A stretch of DNA of 5,223 bases from an uncultured bacterium (lineage in GTDB: Bacteria > Methylomirabilota > Methylomirabilia > Rokubacteriales > CSP1-6), in contig CAMLFJ010000271.1 in assembly GCA_946479205.1 (NCBI GenBank), positions 1-5,223 of the forward strand, read 5' to 3'. Shown here piece after piece: positions 1-5,223 of this stretch. Position numbers and translations under genes: made by a program. The first letter of the stretch is position 1. The number at the start of each line of letters is the position of its first letter. The notes under the pieces were generated by a model, which was given only the letters and a program-made list of their open reading frames with translations, did no database searches and was not told the origin of the DNA.

Positions 1-60
1 TCCGCTGCGCGTGGCATCGCAGGCCAGCGTGAAAATGTCGTAATGCAAGACCTGACCCCA
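1..60 (-). mobile_element. possible edge of a Y1 (IS200-like/REP-associated) transposase unit
   Basis: Read on the minus strand, the stretch after the permease stop contains GGGGTCAGGTCTTG (59 down to 46), then a relatively AT-rich leader, then an ATG at 17-15 opening a frame that reads M-P-R-A-A before the window ends. From memory, GGGGTCAGGTCTTG-type motifs are common beside Y1-type transposase genes in environmental bacteria, and those proteins often begin MPRxAR or similar. The composition change relative to the operon is directly visible. The family assignment is inference from a motif and five codons. It could equally be an unrelated intergenic region. No typical Shine-Dalgarno sequence is seen just before the ATG. 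Confidence 0.33.
46..60 (-). repeat. GGGGTCAGGTCTTG motif, candidate transposon-flanking repeat
   Basis: The plus strand reads CAAGACCTGACCCCA, starting 9 bases beyond the permease stop codon. Only one copy is present here, so its repeat nature rests on recollection of the same motif near Y1 transposases in other genomes. It contains a short internal GACC/TGACC near-repeat but no obvious strong hairpin. A poly-T tract is absent, so I do not call it a terminator. Confidence 0.35.
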
Positions 61-68
61 ATCTACGC

Positions 69-854
69 TTAGCCGAACTTGCGGGATTCTTCTTTGCGGT
101 AGGCGCGGATCGCGATCAGCAGGAAGAGCGCGGTGTAGCCGGCGAGCCAGGCGAGGGAGACCGGGAGGCGCTCGGTGTTGGCGCCGACGGCGCTCCAGCC
201 GAGCTGGCCGTAGTGGTAGGCGGGGAGATACGGCGCGATGACGCGCACGAAGCCGGGGAGCTGGGAGAGCGGCATGAAGAGCCCCGAGGCGAACGTCAGC
301 GGCAGGTAGATCAGGTTCGCCACCGCGGGGGCCACGTTGGGGCCGCAGAGATACCCGATGCTGAAGCCCAGCCCGATGAATGGCACCGAGCCCGCGAGCA
401 GCCGGGCGATCATGTCGAGCCACACCGTGAGGTCCTGCCGGATCCCGCCCACCACGACCGCGTAGGCGATCAGGATCACGAGCGAGAGCAGCGCGTAGAA
501 GAGCGCGTTCAGCACCTTGGCCAGGATCGCGATGACCGGCGGCAGCGGGGTCGCGCGCATCAGCAGGTCCACCTTCTGCCCGCGCTCGATGGCCACCCCG
601 ATCCCGAACCCGAACACCATCACGCTGCCGACGCTGTAGGCGGCGAACGAGGCGACCAGGTAGGCCCCGAGGCTCATGCCGTTGGGCAGGGTCTGCTTGG
701 CGTAGGGCAGCCCGAAGAAGGTGAAGAAGAGGACCGGCAGCGCCACGATGGTCACGCTGAAGGCGGGGATGCGCCAGCGGATGCGCAGTTCGCTCCACGT
801 CTGCTTCAGCAGCATGCGCCCCAGCGGGGCGACGGCGGTCCCGGCGCCGGTCAC
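69..854 (-). CDS. ABC-2 type transporter permease
   Basis: This 261-residue integral membrane protein should form, as a dimer, the channel of an ABC-2 exporter energised by the ATPase encoded just upstream. Hydrophobic segments lie at about residues 31-50, 62-88, 104-137, 149-169, 173-195 and 233-250, giving the six spans usual for the family. The stretch at about 180-214 (LIYLPLTFASGLFMPLSQLP, then APYLPAYHY) is the characteristic ABC-2 region between the fifth and sixth spans. The N-terminus is short and basic (SELRIRWR), as expected for a cytoplasmic lead-in. The start is GTG at 854, overlapping the ATPase stop by 4 bp (GTGA) and preceded by a GAGGGGG Shine-Dalgarno-like run. An ATG 13 codons further in (815) is possible but less likely. 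The substrate is unknown; DrrB-like drug or lipid exporters are the nearest general model. It is the last gene of the operon. Confidence 0.9.
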   Translation of the reverse strand: MTGAGTAVAPLGRMLLKQTWSELRIRWRIPAFSVTIVALPVLFFTFFGLPYAKQTLPNGMSLGAYLVASFAAYSVGSVMVFGFGIGVAIERGQKVDLLMRATPLPPVIAILAKVLNALFYALLSLVILIAYAVVVGGIRQDLTVWLDMIARLLAGSVPFIGLGFSIGYLCGPNVAPAVANLIYLPLTFASGLFMPLSQLPGFVRVIAPYLPAYHYGQLGWSAVGANTERLPVSLAWLAGYTALFLLIAIRAYRKEESRKFG

Positions 855-1645
855 GACGCCCCCTCGGGCCGGCGGGTCAGCGCGAGGAACGCCTCCTCGA
901 GATCCGCGCCGGTCACCTCCAGGTCCACCACGTCCACGCCCCGGCGGAACAGCTCGCGCAACACCGCGGCCGGCTCGTTGCTGAGCAGGCTCGCGCGCTC
1001 GCCGGTCAGCGTCAGCACGCGCGCGGGCAGCCCGTCCAGATCGGCGGGCGCGAACGGCCGGCCCGCGACCAGGGTCATTTTCTTGCCCGGCACCCGCCCC
1101 TTCAGCTCCTGCGGACTCGCGTCCGCGATGACCGCGCCCCGATCGATCACGATGATCCGCCGCGCGAGCTCCTCGGCCTCGCGCAGGTAGTGGGTGGTGA
1201 ACACGATGGTCTTGCCCGCGCCCGAGAGCGTCTGGATGCTGGCGGTGAAGGCTCGCCGGGCCTCCACGTCCATCCCCACGGTGGGCTCGTCCAGGAAGAG
1301 GACGTCGGGATCGCCGCAGATCGCGAGCGCGAAGTACAGGCGCTGGCGCTGGCCCCCCGAGAGCGTGCCGATCCGCGCGGCGGCCTGCTCGGTGAGCCCG
1401 GCCATCGCGATGGCGCGCTCGAGCGGCAGCGGCGCCGGATAGTACGCGCGGAAGACGTCCACGATCTCACGGACGGTGAGCACGCTGGTGGTGCCCGACT
1501 CCTGCAGCATGACCCCGCAGCGGCTGCGCGCGCGACGGTCGGTGGGGGGCAGGCCGAAGAGGCGCGCCTGGCCCGCGGTGGGCTGGCGCAGGCCCAGCAT
1601 CAGGCTGATGGACGTGGTCTTGCCCGCGCCGTTCGGCCCGAGCAT
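851..1645 (-). CDS. ABC-2 exporter ATP-binding protein (5' end disrupted)
   Basis: This is the nucleotide-binding subunit that hydrolyses ATP for the adjacent permease. From the first in-frame ATG (1645), the 264 residues show Walker A GPNGAGKT (3-10), Q-loop Gln48, signature LSGGQRQR (95-102), Walker B VLFLDEPT (115-122), D-loop GMD (124-126) and switch His152 (TTHYL). The C-terminal DLEEAFLALT (248-257) is typical of DrrA/CcmA-type ATPases. All catalytic motifs are intact. The ATG at 1645 cannot be the native start, because it lies two residues before Walker A and would remove the first beta strands and the A-loop tyrosine. Those conserved residues are encoded in frame just upstream but lack any ATG, GTG or TTG start (see 1646-1758). 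The full-length protein would be about 302 residues, normal for the family. The stop overlaps the permease GTG by 4 bp, implying translational coupling and a 1:1 partner. Confidence 0.9.
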   Translation of the reverse strand: MLGPNGAGKTTSISLMLGLRQPTAGQARLFGLPPTDRRARSRCGVMLQESGTTSVLTVREIVDVFRAYYPAPLPLERAIAMAGLTEQAAARIGTLSGGQRQRLYFALAICGDPDVLFLDEPTVGMDVEARRAFTASIQTLSGAGKTIVFTTHYLREAEELARRIIVIDRGAVIADASPQELKGRVPGKKMTLVAGRPFAPADLDGLPARVLTLTGERASLLSNEPAAVLRELFRRGVDVVDLEVTGADLEEAFLALTRRPEGAS

Positions 1646-1758
1646 CGCGACGACCTCCCCCGCGTGAATGGTGAGGTCGACCCCGCGGAGCGCCTCGACG
1701 TCCCCGTAGCGCTTGCGCGCCCCGATCAGCGCGACGGGAGCCGAGGCGTCCGCCTCAC
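1646..1758 (-). other. N-terminal coding segment of the ABC ATPase with probable 1-base frame break
   Basis: In the ATPase frame, codons from 1738 down to 1646 read PVALIGARKRYGDVEALRGV then DLTIHAGEVVA. This is a textbook ABC ATPase N-terminus, with A-loop Tyr in KRYG and the strand leading into Walker A. The frame has no ATG, GTG or TTG from 1645 up past the end of the amidohydrolase gene. A GTG at 1758-1756 overlaps the amidohydrolase TGA as GTGA, the same arrangement as at the other junctions. It is one base out of frame and stops after 10 codons at 1728-1726. Adding one G just after GTGAGG would give V-R-A-D-A-S-A-P-V-A-L-I-G, joining cleanly to the conserved part and yielding about 302 residues. 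An assembly or sequencing error or a real frameshift would explain this. CTG at 1729-1727 is the only near-cognate alternative I see. Confidence 0.75.
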
Positions 1759-2783
1759 CCCTTGAGGCCGTAGAGCCTCCGCGTATTGTCCGAGAGGATC
1801 TTCCGCTTCTGGATCTCGGTGATGTCGCCCCGGTCGCGGATCTCGTCGAGGGACGCGGGATAGCTATGGTCCCAGTGCGGGAAGTCGGAGGCGTAGACGA
1901 TCTGGTTCTCGCCGATCAGCTTGACCGCCTGCGGGAGCAGCCACTCGTCGGCCTCGCAGGAGAAGAAGATCGACCCGCTCCGGATGTAGTCGCTCGGCTT
2001 GCGGGTGAGCCGGGGTGCCTCGGAGGCGCGCTTGGCGTACTCGTCGTCCATGCGCTCCGCCCAGTAGGGGGCCCAGCCGCAGCCCGCTTCGAGATACGCG
2101 ATGCGCAGGCGGGGGAAGCGCTCCGGGATGCCCTCGAAGACCATCGAGGTGATCTGCCGCATCTGCCCGAAGGCGTGCGAGCAGGTGTGGGCCTGGATGA
2201 ACTGCGGGAAGAGGTCCACGCCCGCGCCGCCCAGGTGAGATCCCGAGGCGTGGATGCCGAGCATCACGTCGAGGCGGTCCGCCTCCTCGTAGATCGGCAG
2301 GAAGCGCGCGTCCCCCAGCAGGTGGCTGCCGTCGGCCGCGAGCATGGCGCCCACCAGGCCGAGCTCGGTCACCGCGCGGCGCAGCTCGCGCGCGGCCGCG
2401 TCGGGATCCTGCACCGGCAGCAGGGCGACCGCGTGCAGGCGCGGGTTCTTCTTGACGAACTCCTCGTGCAGGAACGTGTTGTAGGCGCGGCAGAGCGCCA
2501 CCGCCCACTCGCGGTCCTTGAGGAAGGAGAGGAAGAGCCCGAGCGTAGGATAGAGCACCGCCTGCTCCATGCCGCCCAGGTCGAGCGCGCGCAGCCAGGC
2601 GTCCGCGGTGCCCGCGGCGTCGCCCAGCGTGCCGAGGAGCCGCCGGTCCCAGCCGTCCCACGGGTAGAACGAGAAGTTGAGTGGCCGCCGGTTGTAGGGC
2701 GCGTCGAGATACTTCGCGACCTGCTCGATGGACTCGGTGATGTGGCCGTCGGCGTCGAGGATGGGATACGCGGCCTCGCTCAT
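1755..2783 (-). CDS. amidohydrolase-2 family metal-dependent hydrolase/decarboxylase
   Basis: This 342-residue cytoplasmic TIM-barrel protein belongs to the amidohydrolase-2 family, which includes ACMSD-like and gamma-resorcylate-decarboxylase-like enzymes as well as true hydrolases. Visible landmarks are DADGH at residues 10-14 (Asp12 and His14 in place of the classical HxH), His178 in LGIHASG, His199 and His203 after the next strand, Glu232 in YLEAGCGWAPYW, and Asp300 in YASDFPHWD, the expected metal-binding or catalytic Asp. The C-terminus (ILSDNTRRLYGL) is the usual family ending, and the length is normal. The ATG at 2783 overlaps the dehydrogenase stop by 4 bp (ATGA) and has a good GGAGGA ribosome site four bases upstream. 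Its place between a 2-hydroxyacid dehydrogenase and an exporter suggests a step in small carboxylic-acid metabolism. Whether it decarboxylates or hydrolyses cannot be decided from sequence alone. Confidence 0.9.
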   Translation of the reverse strand: MSEAAYPILDADGHITESIEQVAKYLDAPYNRRPLNFSFYPWDGWDRRLLGTLGDAAGTADAWLRALDLGGMEQAVLYPTLGLFLSFLKDREWAVALCRAYNTFLHEEFVKKNPRLHAVALLPVQDPDAAARELRRAVTELGLVGAMLAADGSHLLGDARFLPIYEEADRLDVMLGIHASGSHLGGAGVDLFPQFIQAHTCSHAFGQMRQITSMVFEGIPERFPRLRIAYLEAGCGWAPYWAERMDDEYAKRASEAPRLTRKPSDYIRSGSIFFSCEADEWLLPQAVKLIGENQIVYASDFPHWDHSYPASLDEIRDRGDITEIQKRKILSDNTRRLYGLKG

Positions 2784-3784
2784 GCGGTCCTCCAGCGCGG
2801 AATCGTCTCCGGGTTCACGCAGTGGGCGGGCGCCTCGCCGCGGCCCGCGGCCAGGATCTGGTCGAAGGCGAGCTGGAGGTTCGCGCGGCGGCCCGCTTCG
2901 CTATGGCTCACGTTGTGCGGTGTGAGGATGAGCTTCTCCGGATCCACGTCGCGCAGCGGGCTCGCGGGGGGCAGCGGCTCGCGCGTGAAGGCGTCGAGCG
3001 CGGCGCCCGCGATCCAGCCCTCGCTCAGCGCGCGGGCGATCGCCTCCTCGTCGGCGATCTCGCCGCGGGCGGTGTTGATCAGGATCGCGGTGGGCTTCAT
3101 GGCGCGGAGCGCCTTCTCGCCGATCAGGTTGCGGGTCTCGTCGGTCAGCGAGGCGTGCAGCGACACCACGTCGCTCTCGGCCAGCAGGGTCGGCAGGTCC
3201 ACCAGGCTGGCGCCCAGCGACCGGGCCCGCTCCGCGGTGACGTAGGGATCGCACGCGAGCAGCCGCACGTCCCAGTTCACCAGGCGCCGCGCCACGTGCG
3301 ATCCCACGCGGCCGAGGCCGACCAGCCCGACCGTCTTGCCGAACAGGAACTCGCCGCGATCGCCCCGCTGCGCCCACTCTCCGCGGCGCAGCTTGGCCTC
3401 GTTGTGCTTGATGCGCTTCTGGAGCATCAGGGTGACCGCCACCGTGGCCTCGGCCACCGCGATGAAGTTCTCGGGGGTCGGGCTGTTGGCGACCAGGATG
3501 CCGAGCCGCGAGGCGGCCTCCACGTCGATCTTGTCGGTGCCGATGAAGGGCACGATGACCAGGCGGAGCGTGGGCGCCGCTTCCATCACCCCGCGGGTGA
3601 TCGTGTCGAGATGGGAGGCCAGGATGACGTGCGCGTCGCGCGCGGCCGCGCCGAGATCGCGTTCGGTGTAGGCCGCGCGGCCGGGCTGGTCGAGCGGCCG
3701 CCCGATCACCACCTCGTGCCCCGCCGCGCGCAGCGGGTCGAGCTCGGTCGCCGGTCCGCTGGGGCCCGAGGCGAGGATCTTCAC
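2780..3784 (-). CDS. D-2-hydroxyacid dehydrogenase (NAD(P)-dependent)
   Basis: This 334-residue protein should interconvert a 2-oxo acid and the D-2-hydroxy acid with NAD(P)H. It has the split catalytic domain around a Rossmann fold. The N-terminal part ends in the family pattern NSPTPENFIAVAEATVAVTL (100-119). The dinucleotide motif is GLGRVG (156-161), and Asp179 in ACDPY is placed to bind the adenine ribose, favouring NAD over NADP. The catalytic triad is Arg240 (NTARGE), Glu269 (LDAFTREPL) and His290 (LTPHNVSH). The C-terminus passes through CVNPE, as usual. The start is GTG at 3784, overlapping the upstream TPP-enzyme stop by 4 bp. The frame stays open far upstream (to 4612) inside that gene, but the sequence there is Arg/Gly-rich shadow, so the long version is rejected. 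The ribosome site is weak (AAGAAG). The substrate is unknown; glyoxylate/hydroxypyruvate reductase or phosphoglycerate dehydrogenase relatives are possible. A product of the neighbouring TPP enzyme is a reasonable guess. Confidence 0.92.
   Translation of the reverse strand: MKILASGPSGPATELDPLRAAGHEVVIGRPLDQPGRAAYTERDLGAAARDAHVILASHLDTITRGVMEAAPTLRLVIVPFIGTDKIDVEAASRLGILVANSPTPENFIAVAEATVAVTLMLQKRIKHNEAKLRRGEWAQRGDRGEFLFGKTVGLVGLGRVGSHVARRLVNWDVRLLACDPYVTAERARSLGASLVDLPTLLAESDVVSLHASLTDETRNLIGEKALRAMKPTAILINTARGEIADEEAIARALSEGWIAGAALDAFTREPLPPASPLRDVDPEKLILTPHNVSHSEAGRRANLQLAFDQILAAGRGEAPAHCVNPETIPRWRTA
2788..2793 (-). promoter_or_regulatory. ribosome binding site of the amidohydrolase gene
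   Basis: GGAGGA on the minus strand, four bases before the ATG at 2783, lies inside the last codons of the dehydrogenase gene. It supports the ATG start and translational coupling through the ATGA overlap. Confidence 0.7.
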
Positions 3785-5223
3785 GGCTTCTTGCAGATCA
3801 CGTTGAGGACGACCTGGCGCTTCTCTTCCTTGACGATCCGCAGCCCGCGCCGGAGGGCGTCGGCCAGCGCGGCCGGATCCTCGACCTTCTCCCCGTGTCC
3901 GCCGGAGGCTCGGCAGATCATCTCGTAGTCCGGCGAGGGCTCGAGCGCGGTGAGCGGCATCGAGTCGGTGCGCACCGCCCAGCCGTCGCGCGCGTAGGTC
4001 TGCACCGCGCGCTTGACCGCGTTCCACGTGCGGTTGTTGAAGACCACGAACAGGACCGGCAGGTTGTAGGCGCGCGAGACGAAGTGCGACGCGGTGGGCG
4101 AGCCGAAGATGTAGGCGCCGTCGCCCACGCAGCAGATCACGCTGTGGTCGGGCGCGGCCAGCTTGGCCCCGAGCGCGGCGCCCAGACCCCACCCGAGCCC
4201 TCCAGACGGCGGCGCCGCGAAGTAGCTGCCCGGCCGGGTGAACGTGCACTGGGTGGCGTCGAGATCGTACTCGTTGACCACGATGGCGCGGTCGTCCACC
4301 AGCTCCCCGATCGCGCGGGAGAGCGCGAGCATGTCGATGGGTGCGTCGCCCTGGACCGCCCGGCTCTTCGCGGCCGCGGCCTCGCGCCGCCGGGCGCCCG
4401 CCGTCGTCCAGCGCCGCCGGCGCTCCGTCACCGCCGCTCGGTCCACGCGCCGGGCCACCGCGTCCGCCAGCGCGGCCAGCGCCAGTCGCGGGGTGCCCGC
4501 CAGCGCGAGATCGGCGGGGAAGCCGCGCACCGGGTAGCGCGAGAAGAGCGGGTCCACGCCCAGGTGAATGACGCGCGTCTCGGGCTTCGGGCGGGTCATC
4601 TGCGGGAACCACGGCACGTCCGACTCGATGACCAGGATCGCGTCCGCCTCGGCGAGGTGCGGGGCCGCCTCGAAGCCGCCGTGCAGGTCATGATCCTGGG
4701 GGAAGTTCACGTAGGTGTGGAACTGGTCGAACACCGGCGCCCCGAGCGTCTCGGCGAGCCGCACCAGCACCGGCACCGCGGCCGGGTCGCGGCCGAGCGC
4801 CTTGGTGATGATGATCGGGTTCCGCGCCGCGGCCAGCATGGCCGCGGCCTCGTCGATCGCGCCGGGATCCGGCAGCGTCGCGGCGGGCACCACCGCGCGC
4901 GCGGGATCGGCGTACTCGATGGCGTCGTGGCGCTCGGCCAGGACTTCGCGGGGCAAGGTGAGGTACACCGGCCCGCGTGGCTCGGACCGGGCCAGGGTCA
5001 ACGCCCGGTCCACCACCGTCTCGAGCTGGTCGAAGCGCTTGAGCTCGTAGTCCCACTTCACGAACTCGCGCAGCATCCCCGCCTGGTCGAAGGCCTCCTG
5101 CGCCCAGTGGATCGGCCGGTCGCGGCTCCCCGCGTCCCCCGCTTCGGTGATCGGGTTGCGCCCGGCCGAGAACAGCATCGGGATGTTCGAGCGCGCCGCG
5201 TTGATCACCCCGCCCGCCGCGTT
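3781..5223 (-). CDS. thiamine-diphosphate-dependent enzyme, acetolactate synthase/benzoylformate decarboxylase-like (5' partial)
   Basis: The frame is open to the window edge; its first visible residues are N-A-A-G-G-V-I-N. The family is usually about 550-600 residues, so roughly the first 70-110 residues, including the catalytic Glu of the pyrimidine-binding domain, lie outside. Visible parts, numbered from V at 5208, are: the end of the Pyr domain through PRGPVYLTLPREVLAE (about 77-92); a central domain (about 115-255) with PIIITKALGR and ADAILVIESDVPWFP; and the C-terminal diphosphate-binding domain with SGGLGWGLGAALGAK (335-349) and the Mg-ThDP motif GDG (362-364) followed by NN at 391-392. 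The enzyme should act on a 2-oxo acid, by decarboxylation or carboligation. No acetolactate synthase small subunit follows, and the gene is coupled to a 2-hydroxyacid dehydrogenase, so a catabolic or specialised role seems likelier than branched-chain amino-acid synthesis. The GTG at 5208 lies within the domain and is not the real start. Confidence 0.9.
   Translation of the reverse strand, partial: NAAGGVINAARSNIPMLFSAGRNPITEAGDAGSRDRPIHWAQEAFDQAGMLREFVKWDYELKRFDQLETVVDRALTLARSEPRGPVYLTLPREVLAERHDAIEYADPARAVVPAATLPDPGAIDEAAAMLAAARNPIIITKALGRDPAAVPVLVRLAETLGAPVFDQFHTYVNFPQDHDLHGGFEAAPHLAEADAILVIESDVPWFPQMTRPKPETRVIHLGVDPLFSRYPVRGFPADLALAGTPRLALAALADAVARRVDRAAVTERRRRWTTAGARRREAAAAKSRAVQGDAPIDMLALSRAIGELVDDRAIVVNEYDLDATQCTFTRPGSYFAAPPSGGLGWGLGAALGAKLAAPDHSVICCVGDGAYIFGSPTASHFVSRAYNLPVLFVVFNNRTWNAVKRAVQTYARDGWAVRTDSMPLTALEPSPDYEMICRASGGHGEKVEDPAALADALRRGLRIVKEEKRQVVLNVICKKP

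Noticed and set aside
1..68. Rho-independent terminator downstream of the permease
   Set aside because: I find no stable GC hairpin followed by a T-run on the minus strand in this stretch.
1726..1758. Programmed ribosomal frameshifting at the start of the ATPase gene
   Set aside because: There is no slippery heptamer or stimulatory structure that I can see, and a simple missing base explains the data better.
213..1765. Plus-strand open frames opposite the permease and ATPase (213-1190 and 1190-1765)
   Set aside because: Translations are low-complexity His/Arg/Asp/Gly-rich shadows of the real minus-strand genes, with no domain signature.
1864..2661. A second minus-strand frame inside the amidohydrolase gene
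   Set aside because: It is an Arg/Gly/Pro-rich shifted reading of the same DNA, while the main frame contains the whole family pattern.
1713..3245. A 510-codon plus-strand open frame across the amidohydrolase and dehydrogenase genes
   Set aside because: It is antisense to two clearly recognisable genes, its translation is rich in Arg, Ala, Gly, Glu and Val with no recognisable domain, and long antisense frames are expected at this GC content.
2822..3928. A 368-codon plus-strand open frame opposite the dehydrogenase
   Set aside because: Composition is typical of an antisense shadow, and the minus strand here encodes intact catalytic motifs.
3785..4612. A long N-terminal extension that would fuse about 276 residues to the dehydrogenase
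   Set aside because: The extension is Arg/Gly/Ala-rich out-of-frame reading of the TPP enzyme, whose GDG motif lies in the other frame. The GTG at 3784 with a 4-bp overlap gives a normal-length dehydrogenase.
4688..5056. Open frames on both strands inside the TPP-enzyme gene
   Set aside because: Both are compositional shadows (Arg/Ala/Gly or Ser/Arg-rich) of the clear minus-strand coding frame.

Overview
The window is a stretch of very GC-rich bacterial DNA. Codon third positions are overwhelmingly G or C, and GTG starts are common. Five genes lie head to tail on the minus strand, so transcription runs from position 5223 down to 69. Gene content, GC bias and protein style (a TPP-requiring enzyme of the 'acetolactate synthase-like' type, DxDxH amidohydrolases, short ABC-2 exporters) resemble environmental soil or sediment lineages such as Candidatus Rokubacteria or related deep-branching Proteobacteria-like groups. 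That assignment is an impression from memory, not a demonstrated placement.

Layout in transcription order: (1) 5223-3781, a thiamine-diphosphate-dependent 2-oxoacid enzyme whose N-terminal part lies outside the window; (2) 3784-2780, a D-2-hydroxyacid dehydrogenase; (3) 2783-1755, an amidohydrolase-2 family metal-dependent hydrolase or decarboxylase; (4) about 1758-851, the ATPase of an ABC-2 exporter, whose 5' end appears to carry a one-base frame break; (5) 854-69, the ABC-2 membrane permease. Three of the four junctions are clean 4-bp stop/start overlaps (GTGA, ATGA, GTGA). The fourth, at 1755-1758, has the same GTGA but is out of frame with the ATPase by one base. This is a tightly coupled operon with no internal room for promoters or terminators.

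The first three genes look like a small soluble pathway: C-C bond chemistry on a 2-oxo acid, NAD(P)H-linked 2-oxo/2-hydroxy acid interconversion, and metal-dependent hydrolysis or non-oxidative decarboxylation. The last two would form an exporter. The substrate cannot be read from the sequence.

Downstream of the operon (1-60) the DNA is visibly less GC-rich. It carries a GGGGTCAGGTCTTG-type motif (minus strand) that I recall from the flanks of IS200-like/REP-associated (Y1) transposase genes, followed by an ATG at the window edge that opens MPRAA. This may be the start of a mobile element abutting the operon end.

I see no RNA gene, CRISPR array, phage gene or clearly novel system. The most useful observations are the probable frame break at the start of the ATPase gene and the possible transposase edge.
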